Notes under the pieces: generated by a model
Told to the model about the DNA's origin: nothing
Seen by the model: only the letters and a program-made list of their open reading frames with translations
Databases searched by the model: none
Source: Dugong dugon
Lineage: Eukaryota > Chordata > Mammalia > Sirenia > Dugongidae
Direction of reading: 5' to 3'
Assembly: GCA_030035585.1 (NCBI GenBank)
Contig: CM057481.1
Span: 56,057,128-56,121,127 of the forward strand
Length of the DNA stretch: 64,000 nucleotides
Shown here: positions 23,067 through 34,855 of the stretch, piece by piece
Position numbering within the stretch: the first letter of the stretch is position 1
Layout: each line of letters opens with the position of its first letter
Program-made: the position numbers and the translations under genes

Positions 23067-24260
23067 CAAAGAGCAAGGAGCATTTCATCTCAGGAGGGCA
23101 GCCGGGATGCAGAGCTGTCTTGCTTGGATTGTCCTCCTGGCCACCTCTCAAGAAATTGTCTTGAATTTCAGCAACATCACCTTTGCACGTGTGTGCTGTG
23201 AGAAGTGGCATTCACGTAACTGCTCCAGTACGCTCTGCTTCATGATTTCCCTACATTGAATTATAACCACAGGCTGCCACACAACTGACATCTTATGTGG
23301 ATTCCAAAGCAACTGCACCTCTAAGAAAACTGGAAGGAACAAACTGGAGATTTCTAAATGGATCACCACTAAGGAGATGTTTGGTCTTTAATTTCTTTCC
23401 GCCATTTCAAAGGAACGTGGACATATGTGTGACAGGGTTCTCATTCTGGTCTTCGTCTGAACTTTTCCTTTAGCCTTTGTATTCAAGTAGTTTGAAGGGG
23501 TCTAAATGAGGAAAGATGTTAGAAAAATAGGTTTGCAGTTGTGGATTAATGAACTCCAGTTAACTGGTGAAGATTTTATAAACTTCGAAGCAAAGAAGGA
23601 CTTATTGGGGTTTCTGTGTGTGTGTGATTGTAATATTGATTTTGATAATTTAGACTTTTTTAATTTTAGACTTTTTTAATTTTACCTTTTATTGTCAGGG
23701 TAGCAGAAAGACAATGGGAGCATTTTAACTTCAGCAGACCATTTTACTGAGAGTTAAGGAAGCATATCGATTCCGGTATTTTATAACCAAAGCCCTATCC
23801 TGACGTATTTACAAAGGAAATAAAACCTCTTGGGATTTTTATGGTTTATGTATAATCATATAGGTAAATTATTTAAAATATAAAACAGGCTCTGTTTGGA
23901 TCAAGGGTGATTTCTTAGATACAGTTTATGCCAATGATATTAAAATATTTTAGACAGGAAGCTTTTAAATGCTTGAGTTTTCAGGCTGTGAAAGATTTCT
24001 TCTTAACTAAGCTTTTTCCCTACTTATTTGCTAGTCATCTTATGTCTTTAACGTAAGTAAAAGCTGAGTCGCTTTTTTTTTTCCCTTGGTTTAATGATTT
24101 TGCCCCAGCCATGTCTCCATATAGCCTTAGATGCTGTCTGCAGAAACATATTACAGATGAAAGGCTACTGATCCAGATTTAAATGCATAATGCTGTTAAA
24201 ACATATACTGCTGTAGTACTATGGGATGAATTTTATATATTAAAGACATGCCAAAAACGT
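23067..24260 (+). other. TAFA4: TAFA4 3' UTR (end uncertain)
   Basis: Repeat-free sequence follows the stop. Possible poly(A) signals are AATAAA at 23819-23824 and ATTAAA at 24239-24244; the end chosen follows the second. Sequence free of recognised young repeats continues to about 24660, so the UTR could be longer. A 50-codon ORF with a hydrophobic N-terminus lies at 23107-23259. Confidence 0.6.
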
Positions 24261-24674
24261 ACTTTCTGCACTAGTTAATTGTCCCTGTCATTTCACAGTT
24301 AGGGGAAAGCCAATCAATACTACAGTGTTGTTTTAGCCGTAACACATCTGTTTGCATTTAGTCTTATTCTTTGCTAAATTTTGTGTTTGAATTTGACGGA
24401 TTAGCTGCTTACCAGTATTGTTACCCTCGTAATAATAAGTAAAGCAATCTTTCTGCTGATGGCGTCTAAGTTTCGTGATTATTTTATGCCTTAAGACTTT
24501 GTGTCAACATCCCAGAATTGTGAATTTGAAATGTATATGGAAATTAACTCACTTTGTGACCCTTGTTGAACTTTAGAGATGTGAACTCTTTGGCAAAGCT
24601 AGTCCATATATTTAGTCAGCTACTTTGTTTCCTCTCTCAAACTCATATCCATTAAGGAGAAATTAAAATATACC

Positions 24675-24798
24675 CAAACAACAACAACAACAAAAAAAAA
24701 ATCCATTGCTGTCGATTCCAACTCATAGCGACCCTATAGGACAGAGTAGAACTGCCCTATAGGGTTTCCAAGAAGCAGCTGGTGGATTTGAACTGCCT
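24675..24798 (-). mobile_element. AfroSINE, head-truncated copy
   Basis: Inverse orientation. It starts with an AAC-repeat tail, then CATTGCTGTCGATTCCAACT and GGACAGAGTAGAACTGCCCT, and stops at GGATTTGAACTGCC. Confidence 0.87.
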
Positions 24799-25405
24799 TT
24801 TGTATAAGACATTACACTGTAAGAAGAGAGCGTTAAAAAAAAAACAAAAACAAAAACAAAACACCAGATTTTATGGTACATGAAACAATGTCTTAAATTT
24901 TTAGTCTGTACATCTGATCTTGTTCCTCTAAGTAAGATCGAGTAAAAATATCACTTCACCTTGAGGTACATTTCCAGGAAGTAAACTACTTCCAGGTAAT
25001 AAATGATCCGTTGGGGAAAATGGCAGGCCTCTAAGCTGCCATTTCATCTATTATCACTTCAAAGTGTACTTTTTACCTCACTCAAAAGGTAGCCCTGAAA
25101 TGGGGCCATCTTTCAGAAGCATTTTAATGTCATCATTCCTATTCTTTTCCTGTAGGGAAGTAGGTGGGAGACTTTCCTGTAATTTTACAGAATTTGAAAC
25201 GAAGACACCAAGGGAGCCGTGAGAATATTGCTCATGTCAGCATTAAGTCTGCTGACGGTGGCACATGTGATCTCAACACTTCAAAACCTTCAGTTCTTAT
25301 ATCTGAAAACATGTAGCTGCCCACCCAGGACTGTGGACTCAGCCTAGGTCTCTCTAAAGGAACCAGCAACCTCATAGATGTTTAAACTCTTCCACAGGTC
25401 CAGAA

Positions 25406-25583
25406 AGGAGCCCTGATGGACACAGTGGTTAAGCACTCGGCTGCTAACCATAACATCGGCAATTCAAACCTACCAGCTGCTCCTTGGGAGAAAAGACCTG
25501 GCACTCTGCTCTGGTAAAGACTGCAGCTTTGAAACCGATTGCTAGGTCTGCTCTGTCCTATAGGGTTGCTATAGGGTGCTGCT
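25406..25583 (+). mobile_element. AfroSINE
   Basis: GGAGCCCTGATGGACACAGT head, GGCTGCTAACCATAACATCG, then TCCTATAGGGTTGCTATAGG; the last part of the tail is lost. Confidence 0.87.
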
Positions 25584-25689
25584 CCAAAGCGTAAACACCT
25601 TTTTACCCCCTGTCCTTGGAAAAGAGGACCTCTGTTTATACATTCAATTCAACAGCTACTTAATGAACATCACCAAGACATTCATGAGT

Positions 25690-25840
25690 TGCTAGGGGCA
25701 ATTCTCTGTCATTATACACAGAAATCCATTTTTCTACTCACTCTGGGAGGTCTTTATTAATATCCTCATTGCATAGATGAGAATTTAGGACCCAGTAAAA
25801 TTAAACTGGCTCAAACTCACACAGCTAGTTATGATTGGAA
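25690..25840 (+). repeat. MIR SINE fragment
   Basis: CATTGCATAGATGAGAATTT and ACTCACACAGCTAGTTATGA fit the MIR core. Confidence 0.6.
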
Positions 25841-26131
25841 ATTATACCACGAACGGTCATGATAAAACAGGAAATTTGTAGATGGATGATTTGATTTTTA
25901 GTGCTTTTAAAATACCAGGCACTATTCTATATTCTAGGTGTCAGGGAGCTGAACGAGCCTTGAATGTGGCTAGTATTTGACCCTGCTTTATCAGGAGCAC
26001 ATTTATGTCTGTCACCTGCACTCATTGCCACCGACTTATGACGTGCCAATGAAAAAAATGCTGCTGACATTTTTTTTCTTAAATGAGTAAAATATTCCAG
26101 CTGAATTTTTGCTAAAGTTTAGAAGAGTATC

Positions 26132-26571
26132 TGTATCTTAGGCTGGGTTCCCTAGAGGAGCAAAGCCAGTGATGTGTACATATATATATATAGAGAGAGA
26201 GGTTTATTTCAAGGAAATGGCTCATGCAGTTGTGGAAGCTGGCAAGTCCCAAATCTGTGGGTCAAGCATCAGGCTGGAGGCTTCTTCTGAATCACATGGT
26301 TGCAGGGCCTGATGGACCAAAGTCGACAAGTCAGACAACAGTCTGCTGGCTCACATCCTAAGAACTAGAGGTCAGAGGATGACGAGTCAGATGCAGAGAG
26401 GGTGAGCTTTGCCAGAACATCCTTATATGTTGGATGCAGGCCACACTCCCAAAGAAACTCCTCTTTCAACTCATTGGCTGTGCACAACAGATCACAAAAT
26501 GGAGGATAATTACATAATATCTGCCAAACCACTGAGAATCATGGCTTAGCCAAGTTGACACATAACCATCA
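26132..26571 (-). repeat. ERV-L 3' LTR
   Basis: MLT2-like LTR. The plus strand starts TGTATCTTAGGCTGGGTTCC and ends AAGTTGACACATAACCATCA. The minus strand has AATAAA near 26200. A purine-rich tract (AAGGGGCGAA on the minus strand) adjoins the inner end. Confidence 0.85.
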
Positions 26572-26942
26572 AAGTTCGCCCCTTGTCAACTTGGCACCTG
26601 TACACATCTCCTCACACCATATTTAATCTCTAAATAAAGACAATTATAAAGTCATACTTGGACCTAACATGATATAACTAACATGCATACAACCGAAAAT
26701 GTACTAGCCTCATTTACATTTTATAATAAGTAATGGAATAAGGGAGGGAAGAAAACAAAGATATTTGCTATATACGTATCTATATACACACAAACACATA
26801 TAACAAAACAAGGAAGAAATACTAAAAACAATTACAGTCTTCATTTCTGCAACTAGTCATGTGATTGTAGCTGGTATTTAGAACTACCTTCTTCCACCAC
26901 CCATTCTGTATTTCTTTTGCTCTCAGCAAGCACCTCAGCTGG

Positions 26943-27299
26943 TCATGGTTCTTTGCCTGGTGGGGTGACCCAAACCTTCATTCCTGAAGGGTCTGGGCCA
27001 TTAGTAGTCATGTCAGAATTGGGTGGCTGTAGTTTCCACTGACTAATCACAGGGCATGGTAGTACTAAGAGACGTCCTGAGGAATCTTCTGTATTCCAGA
27101 TATACTCTTCTTTACCTCTGTCATGTAATATCAATCTGATTTCTCTGTGGTAACCAGGATCAATCACACCAGCCAATATGGTAACTCTGTTCTTTGCCTA
27201 TTGATACAGAGGCATAAGAAGCCCAAATGGCCAGGTGGCATTCTTAACTTCCAGTTCAGTGGAATCAGTGTTGTTTCTCCAGGTGGGAGCATTCCTCCC
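26943..27299 (-). pseudogene. ERV-L dUTPase remnant
   Basis: The minus strand encodes a dUTPase-like C-terminal half containing GVIDPGYHREI and WNTEDSSGRLLVLPCP. The N-terminal side continues to 27299 and, after the inserted LTR, beyond 27870. dUTPase after integrase is characteristic of the ERV-L group; it would hydrolyse dUTP to keep uracil out of viral DNA. Confidence 0.82.
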
Positions 27300-27864
27300 T
27301 GTCTTAGGCTGGGTTCTCTAGAGAAGCAAAACCAGTAAAGCATATAAATATGTATATATAGAGAGATTTATATCAAGGAAATGGCTCATGTGGTGGTAGA
27401 GGCTGGAATGTCCCAAGTCCATGGATCAGGATAGAGGCTTCTCCTAATTCACATAGCTGCAGGGGCTGTGAACCCAAGATCCGCCAGTCAGATAGCAGGG
27501 CTCTTGCTCACAGGCTGCAAAGATTGACGAATCCCAAGATCGTCAGGCAAGACTGAAGGTAAGCTGCTAGCTCAAGTCCCAAGAACTGGAGGCCAGATGA
27601 ATGGGAGCCAGCTGCAGGATCCAGAGCAGACAAAAGCCTATAAGCCTTGCCAGAGTGCCCACTTATATTTGATGCAGGCCACATGCCCAAGGAAATTCCC
27701 TTTCAACTGACTGGGTACTCACAGCAGATCCCATCATGGAAGTGATCACATATCAAATCTCATCATAGAAGTGACCACAACATCATACAACTGCCAAACT
27801 ATATCATAACTGTCAAACCACTGAGAATCATGGCCCAGCCAAGTTGTCACACAACCACGTCACA
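27300..27864 (-). mobile_element. Solo ERV-L LTR inserted into the provirus
   Basis: A 565-bp LTR, TGTCTTAGGCTGGGTTCTC to CCACGTCACA on the plus strand. The 5-bp direct repeat CTCCC (27295-27299 and 27865-27869) shows insertion between the integrase and dUTPase regions. Its AATAAA is mutated (ATTTATATCAAGG on the plus strand). Confidence 0.9.
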
Positions 27865-27869
27865 CTCCC

Positions 27870-28767
27870 TTTGGAACTAAGACCTTTAGACCTGTAGAGC
27901 ATAAGGTCACAGGGGCAGGAAGCAAAAATTTTGCAAGTGGGTCACTAGGGGTAATAGTGGTGCTATTCCCATTTCCACCCCTTGATTCCTAGACCCATGA
28001 CTCGTGGCTATGGGAGAACCAGCACCATATGCTGGATGCTGGTTTAGACCATATATAGTCTCCTGGAGAACAATGCCCCAATCCTGCAAGGTATTGCCAC
28101 CTCGCTCATGCTGTAATTATGTCTTTAGAAGGCTGTTCCATCGTTCTTTCAAGCCACCTGTTTCAGGATAATGGGGTACATGGTATGACTAGTGAATTCC
28201 ATGAGTATGGGCCCATTCTCACACTTCATTTGCTATGAAGTGAGTCCCTTGATCCAAGGCAATGCTGTGTGGGATACCACGGTAGATGAGGCATTCTGTA
28301 AGTCCACAGATGGTAGTGTTGGTAGATGCATTGCATCTAGGGAAGGCAAATCTGTATCCAGAGTAAGTTCTTATCCCAGTAAGAACAAAACACTGCCCTT
28401 TCCATGATGGAAGTGATCCAATGTAATCAACCTGTCACCAGGTTGTTGGCTGATCATCCCTAGTAATGGTGCCATATCGGGAACTCCGTGTTGGTCTCTG
28501 CTGCTTGCAGATTGGGCACTCAGCAGTGGCTGTAGCCACGTTGGCCTTGGTGAGTGGAGGTCCATGTTGCTGAGCCCATGCATAACCTCCATCCCTGCCA
28601 GCATGGCCACTTTGTTCATGAACCCATTGGGCAGTGACAGGAGTGACTGGGGAAAAAGGCTGACTGGTATCCATAGAATGCATCATCCAATCCACTTGCT
28701 TGTTAAAATCCTCCTCTGCCGAGGCCACCATTTGGTGAGCGTTCACATGAGACACAAACATTTTCAC
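27870..28767 (-). pseudogene. ERV-L integrase remnant
   Basis: An HHCC zinc-binding motif is visible (HEQSGH followed by CPICKQQ) within 28435-28767. Codons for the three acidic core residues can be traced: Asp near 28430, Asp near 28250 and Glu near 28135. A stop (TGA) lies just before the first Asp, and further stops and frame changes follow. The enzyme would have inserted viral DNA; this copy is inactive. Confidence 0.83.
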
Positions 28768-29601
28768 TTCTTTGGCCTATTCATAAAGGTTGATCCACAT
28801 GCCTTTTCCCCATACCTCCTTGTTATCAATTTTCCAATCATGTCCCGAGTCCGTGACCATCCAGCCAAACCATTGGCCATAGACCATGAATCAGTATACA
28901 ATTGGACATCTGGTCATCTCTCCTTCCAGGCAAAATGAACAACCAGGTGCACTGCTCAAAGTTATGCCCACTGGGAGGATTTCACTACACCACTGTCCTT
29001 CAGGGAGGTACCAGAAAGGGACTACAGTACTGCTGTTGCTCACTTCCAAGTGGTGCCTGCATATTGCACAGAACCATCTGTAAACCTGGCACGAGTTTTC
29101 TCTTCCTCAGGCAACTGATTGTTAAGGAACTCGCCATGAGGGCATAGGTGCAGACTGGGAGAAGGAAGATAATGTGACAGGAGTAGGGGCCAATTCCTCA
29201 TGTAACTTACTTGTGCCTTCAGGTCATACTCAAGCCTGATCTCATATATACCACTTCCATTTAATGATGGAGAGCTGCTGTGTAGGTCTGACTTTTTGAC
29301 TTTGTGGGTCAAACAACACCCAGTTCATGGTGGGCAGCTCAGGCCACATAGTAACTTAGTGGCCCATGGTTAAGCATTCAGTCATTAAGGCCCAGTACCA
29401 AGCCAAAAGCTGTTTCTCAAAAGGAGAGTAGTTATCTGCAGAAGATGGCAGGGCTTTTCTCCAAAATCCTAAGACTCTGAGCTGTGATTCACCAACAGGG
29501 ATCTGCCAAAGTCTCCAAACAGCATCTCTATCTGACACTGACATTTCAAGAACCATTGGATCAGCTAGACAATGTGTCCCAAGTGGCAGAGCAGCTTGCA
29601 T
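28768..29601 (-). pseudogene. ERV-L RNase H region remnant
   Basis: The segment ADNYSPFEKQLLAWYWAL at 29356-29601 is typical of the retroviral RNase H start. The part at 29040-29312 continues the tether and RNase H region, and stops separate the pieces. Confidence 0.78.
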
Positions 29602-30297
29602 TGCAGCCTGAAGCTGTTACAGAGCCTTCTCTTGTTCTGGACCCCATTCAAAACTAGTAGCTTTTTGAGTCACTTGATAAACAGGCCATGGTAGCACACC
29701 CAAATGAGGGATATGTTGCCTCCAAAATCCAAAGAGGCCCACTAGGTGTTGTGCCTCCTTTTCAGTTGTAGGAAGGGCCAGATGTAACAACTTACCCTTC
29801 ACTTTAGAAGGAATATCTCAACATGCCCCACCCCACTGGACCTCTAGAAATTTCACTGAGGTACAAGGTGCCTGAATTTTTTTTGGATTAATTTCCCACC
29901 CCCAAGCACACAAATATCTTAAAAATAAGTCTAAAGTCACTGATACGTCTTCCTTACTAGGTCCAATCAGCATAATATCATCAATGTAATGGACCAGTGT
30001 GACATCTTGTGGAAGGGAAAGATGATCAAAGTCCCTGAGGATTAAAGTATGACATAGGGTTGGAAAATTGATATACCTCTGAGGTAGGACAATGAAAGTG
30101 TATTGTTGGCCTTATCAGCTGAAGGCAAACTGGTTTTTGTGTTCCTTCAAAACTGGAATTGAGAACAAAACATTGACCAGATCAATAACTGCATACCAGG
30201 TACCAGGAGATGTATTAATTTTCTCAAGTACTGAATCCACATCTGGAACAGCAGCTGCAATTGCAGTCACCACCTGGTTTAGTTTATGGTAATACAC
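29602..30297 (-). pseudogene. ERV-L reverse transcriptase remnant
   Basis: The catalytic YIDD is encoded at 29977-29988 on the minus strand. An upstream motif WYAVIDLVN is at about 30180-30205, and a connection-like segment with LVGLFGFWRQHIPHLG is at 29617-29802. Several stops interrupt the frame. Confidence 0.85.
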
Positions 30298-30482
30298 TGT
30301 CTTTCTCCAAGATCCATCTTTTGGGAATTTGAGGTTGGGAATTAAACTGGTGTTGTAATTCCATCACTCTCATGATAAGACTGTGGGTTTGGCTTTCAGC
30401 AATATCAGCTGTTACTGCACGAAATAAGGCTTTCTTTCAGGGCACTAGTGGTAACTTTCGGATCTTGTATGCAGTGCTTGAG

Positions 30483-30779
30483 CTATGACTCTGAAGCTTT
30501 GAGCTCATCCATTTCTTTCACTACTTTGTCTAGCAAACGTAGGACCAACCAACCAGCTTCCTTATACTTCTCATTGTGATAAAATTGTAGAAAAGTATCA
30601 AATATGAAATCACCCAGGGCCTCGTCTCTCACAAATATTTGATCCATTGGTGGTGATATTCTATGTGTTTCTATTGCCACCTCAAGCCAGGGATTAGCAG
30701 CACCCTCTTTACTACTGGAGGCAGAGTCATCAGTGCCTTTAAGACTAGCCAGACTTGAGAACCAATTCAGAAAACTCAT
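30483..30779 (-). pseudogene. ERV-L gag N-terminal remnant
   Basis: A 98-residue open segment directly downstream of the primer-binding site, starting MSFLNWF. Position, not sequence recognition, suggests the start of gag. The remainder of gag is missing before the reverse transcriptase. Confidence 0.6.
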
Positions 30780-30800
30780 CCTTACGATTTTGTTCCTCTA

Positions 30801-30818
30801 GAACCATTCTCGGTACCA
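30801..30818 (-). other. ERV-L primer-binding site (tRNA-Leu-like)
   Basis: The minus strand reads TGGTACCGAGAATGGTTC two bases after the LTR end, the expected place for a tRNA primer site. ERV-L elements normally use tRNA-Leu. Confidence 0.65.
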
Positions 30819-30820
30819 AA

Positions 30821-31340
30821 TATCTTAGGCTGGTTCTCTAGAGAAGTAAAACCAGTGATGTGTATATATATACATAAACATATATATAGAGAGATTTATT
30901 TCAAGGAAGTGGGTCATGCAGTTGTGGAGGCTGGCAAGTTCCAAATCCATGGGTCAGGCATTAGGCTGGAGGTTTTTCCTGACTCACATGGTTGCGGGAG
31001 CTGACAAACTCAAAATTGGCAGGTCAGACGGCAGGCTGCTGGCTCATGGGGCTGCAGGAGCTAGCAGATCCCTAAAATCTTCAGGTCAGATGGCAGGCTG
31101 CTGGTTCATTTCCCAAGAACCAGAGGTCAGAGGATGACAAGTTGGATGCAGGATCCAGAGAGGGTAAGCTTTGCCAGAACATCCATATATATCGGATGCA
31201 GGCTACAACCCCGGGAAATTCCCCTTTCAACTGAGTGGCTGCTGACATCACATCACAAATTGGAAGATAATTACATAATATCAGCCAAACCACTGATAAT
31301 CATGGCCTAACCAAATTGACACATAACCTTGAACATCACA
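30821..31340 (-). repeat. ERV-L 5' LTR
   Basis: Same family as the other two LTRs: TATCTTAGGCTGGTTCTC at the inner end, AATAAA on the minus strand near 30895, and outer end near GAACATCACA. Confidence 0.85.
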
Positions 31341-31344
31341 ATCT

Positions 31345-31980
31345 CTATTAATTTTTATTTATTTAAAGGAGACTTTGTAAGCTTGGGGGTAATATTAAAA
31401 ATATTGCACAACTGCTCAGTAGTTGGATTTGGATGACAAACAGCCGGTAAGTTTATATACACTACTGTGTACATCAGCCCTTCTCCATGTAATCTTTGGT
31501 CAGAGGCCACACAAGGGCACATGCACTCCTTGCATGTGTTATAGCTGGATTCCAAGTTTCTTGAAGAAGATCTGGCAACACTGAGCTCATATTCTCCCAC
31601 ATCAATACTATCATATGGAGAGCAGACAGTGGCCCCTAGATAGGCTATGTACTTCCCATTCATCACCATCACTATTTGGCCAACTTCCCTCATTTCAATA
31701 TTTGCCCATAATATAGCATTTTTTTTGAAAGGGTTTATTGGTGCAAAAGGCTATAAATTGATTCTCGAAAGCAACAATGAAAACAACCTCACCAAAGTGC
31801 CTGTTTCCTAGATAAATTCTCCAAGATTGAAAAATGCTCTGTACAAATTCTTTGTGAAGGGCTTTTAGGGACCCAGTAATCAAGGATGAATCTGATGACC
31901 AACTTAATCATTTAGAGTCTCTCTCAAAGACATAAAACATTACTAAGAGTTGTACCTACAATATATGGATTCTTCTACAT
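31345..31980. other. No gene seen
   Basis: Open frames on the minus strand here (31355-31693 and 31695-31883) lack recognisable domains and splice context. The sequence is unique to my eye. Confidence 0.35.
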
Positions 31981-32676
31981 TAGGGATTGGCAAATTGCAG
32001 CCCAACCTCAAATCCAGCCTGCCCGTTTTTACAAATAAAATTTTATTGGAACACAGAATGCCTATGAGTTTATTTGTCATCCCTGGCTACTTCTGGAACG
32101 AAATAGCAGAGTTGAGTAGTTGTGACAGAGACTCTAAGGCCCATAACGCCAAAAATGTTTACACCCGCTCCTCACTTATCAACATAGCTAGGTTCCAAAG
32201 ACCGGGTCGTTGTGCAAAAATTGGCATTATATGAAAATGGAGGATTTTTTTCTGTTTTCAGACCATCTATTTGTCCAACTATTTATTATTTATCAAATAT
32301 GATTAGCTAAGATTTACTGATATGCTTATCACTGTTACGAGTCCCGTTATGGATTATTCCTCTGCAGAGAAGGAGGCTTAGAGGAGAAAAAGCTGGATAA
32401 GGCTGCTGTGTGACTTGAGGGGACAGCTTAACCACTTCACCTTCCTCCTGTGCTGGGTCAGACTTCCCTCGCGGAGCCACCTCCAGGGCTCCACTCCCAC
32501 CCTTGCAAGCCCTGTGTTCACAATCCTGGAGCCTGCTCTGCCACCGCGTTAATGTGCAAAATAGTCAGTAGATTTTTTACTATTGTCATAAATGCAAAAT
32601 GTCAAATAACGAGATAGTCGGTAAGTGATGAGTAGGTGTACTCTTTTGCCCTTTACAGAAAATGTTTGATGACCCA
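31981..32676 (+). mobile_element. hAT MITE carrying a nested TIR element
   Basis: The element starts TAGGGATTGGCAAATTGC and ends TTTACAGAAAATGTTTGATG. The flanks TTCTACAT (31973-31980) and TTCTACAC (32677-32684) form an 8-bp duplication with one mismatch. Its body is interrupted at 32162-32638. Confidence 0.82.
32162..32638. mobile_element. TA-flanked TIR transposon nested in the hAT MITE
   Basis: The ends CACCCGCTCCTCACTTATC and the inverse of a CACCTACTCATCACTTACC end form inverted repeats of about 28 bp with TA on each side. At 477 bp without a coding frame it is a non-autonomous Tc1/mariner-Tigger-like element. Confidence 0.8.
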
Positions 32677-32699
32677 TTCTACACAATGGAAAGAACATG

Positions 32700-32920
32700 A
32701 TATATTTTCATGAGTTCATTAGCACACTGTAAGATATTGGCAGGGGCTGGAAACAAACAAACCTGACTTTGAATCTTAGCTCTGCTATTTACTTTCCAAA
32801 GCTTTTAACCTCTATAAATTTCAGGTTTTTTAATCTACAAAATGGGGCTATACACCTCATAAGGGTTTTTACAAGAATTTAGTCATAAAACACTTAGCAT
32901 GGTCATTAACAAATAATAAG
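32700..32920 (+). repeat. MIR SINE
   Basis: CTGACTTTGAATCTTAGCTC, CTGCTATTTACTTTCC and CTACAAAATGGGGCTATA follow the MIR pattern in order. Confidence 0.7.
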
Positions 32921-34689
32921 CCCTTGATAAATTGGTGCCTCTCATACAGGAGTGATTTACAATCCAAGTGGTCACCTTTCACAGAAAGAACCAAATAGTC
33001 CTCCACCTCCAAACTGCGGCTTAAGTTTAAGTGGATGCAGTGACAGAAAACTGGGAACAGATTGGAATAGACCTTCGAGAATTTTCTCATTTCCAAGTCG
33101 ATTAGAACTTTGAGAAGGTAAAGCAGGACCAGCCCAGAAAACAACTTAAGAATCACCGCTTGCCATAGACCTTGGCTGCCATTTCTGCAGAATGTTGAAA
33201 ACACTCATGCTTTCTTCATGTACACTTAAATGTCTTGGGCCTAACCACACCTGTCTGGTGAGAGTCTGAGCACCCCCAGAAAGAAAGATGTAGGAGTACA
33301 CAGGTACTCCTGATTTGAATCTGAAACCCTGAGATGACAGGTACAACACATACACACAGACACCAGTCCTGTCAAGTTCATCTTGCACAAAACTCCAGCC
33401 CCATCCCACAGCCATGTGAGAGGAAACAATCATTTCAAGTTACAAAGTAATCTTGTAAACAGCAACTTTGAACAAAAGAGCCCAGTAAATAATTGATGAA
33501 TAGTTACTGAAGCATGTTGGGCAGGTCTTGGTAGTATTGATTTTTGGCACAGAACAGAGCTGGGTTCTGCACACTCACACTCCAGCGCCCCCCCCCCCCC
33601 GCCCCCCATTCAGAGGCCACTTGCGTGGTAGGAATATAAAATGATGCATCTTGTTCATTTGGGCCCTTGCTCTCTGTGGAGAAGGTCTCTCACCCATCCC
33701 TTAGATATCAGCTTTGATTCCCTTAATGAGTTATCAAAATAGTTCAGGACACTGAATCATTAATTGAATCACTGTAATTAGCGATCAAGGAATGGAAGCA
33801 AGCAAAGGAACTTTGGGCATCTACTTCCCAATCTGAAATCCTGCCCTCAGGAGCTCAGTCTTGGTCTCTGAACTTCCCTGCCCTCTTTTTGAATTTCGTC
33901 TTCACTGTTCCTTTGTTACATGTTTCAAGTGCAACATTCAATCTTTTATGGACCATTCACAGACATCATAGAAAATAAAATCATGTCCTTGCTATTGTAC
34001 CATTGCAGTAACTGAAAAGAAAACATGTAAAAAGAATCCATAGTTTCTCACTCACTCATGCTCACACACACAGATCAATAGAGTGGAATGCTGAGGCCAG
34101 CTCAGTGGGGCATGGGTTGAAAGAAAAATTAGGACAATACTTGGAATATTTAAATATTTATGAGTGCTATAGATCTGACAGAGGACTGAAAACTGATTCT
34201 TAGTGCTACTGTAAAGAAAATGGAGTAAAACCGCTAAGTCACAGCTTGAACAAAAGTTAGTGACAACTCTTGGAGCCGTCCAAGACAGAAAAATTGTTAT
34301 TTGATGGTGCCATAGGCTATTTGAGTCACTGTCTTTCCTGATTCACCAATGGAGTGTGGACGAAGAGTGCGAATGGAGGCAGATATATTTAAAGATGCTA
34401 TGTCTGACATTCCCATGGGAAAGGGACTTGCCTGCAGAAAAGCAGTGCCAATGGCTCTGATTTGGTGATGCAGGCATTTGGGCTGAGGCCAGAGAGAGGG
34501 AAATAGAAAGGAATTTGGGTGAGCTTTTGGAGGGCTCTTATTTCACTTTTGATTAGACAAAAGACTAGTCTAGAAGGCCTTCCCTCTTTGTTATTCCATT
34601 CATCTTTCTGGGTTTAAAGAGAGCTGGGCCTGTTCCTTTCTGAAATCTCAAATGCAGAAAGTGGGGAGAAAAATTTTAGGAACCGTATA
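32921..34689. other. No gene seen; poly(C) tract
   Basis: Unique-looking sequence. A C run of 13, interrupted by one G and followed by six more C, spans 33588-33607. Minus-strand open frames near 33146-33433 show no domains. Confidence 0.4.
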
Positions 34690-34855
34690 TCTGATAGGGT
34701 TTAATATTCAATATACATAAAGAACTCCTACAACTTAACAAGAAAGACACCCAACCCAATGAAAAATTGGGCAAAGGACTTGAATAGACATTTAACCAAA
34801 GAAATACAAATGGCCAACAAGCACATGAAAAGACACTCAATGTTATTAGTCATTA

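Larger units (their letters stand above)
26132..31340 (-). mobile_element. ERV-L endogenous retrovirus, degenerate provirus
   Basis: An old class III (ERV-L) provirus in antisense orientation. In order on the minus strand it has: 5' LTR (31340-30821), primer-binding site, a short gag remnant, reverse transcriptase, RNase H, integrase, an inserted solo LTR, dUTPase and 3' LTR (26571-26132). All frames are broken by stops and shifts. About 450 bp separate the primer site from the reverse transcriptase, so most of gag and any protease have been deleted. No env is visible, as is normal for ERV-L. A clean target-site duplication was not found. Confidence 0.92.

Noticed and set aside
26943-30297. 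Possible domesticated retroviral gene
   Set aside because: Every domain is interrupted by stops or shifts and an LTR splits the 3' part, so no conserved host protein is supported.
30821-31340. Clean target-site duplication for the whole ERV-L provirus
   Set aside because: Flanks near 26131 and 31341 do not give a convincing 5-bp repeat, so none is claimed.
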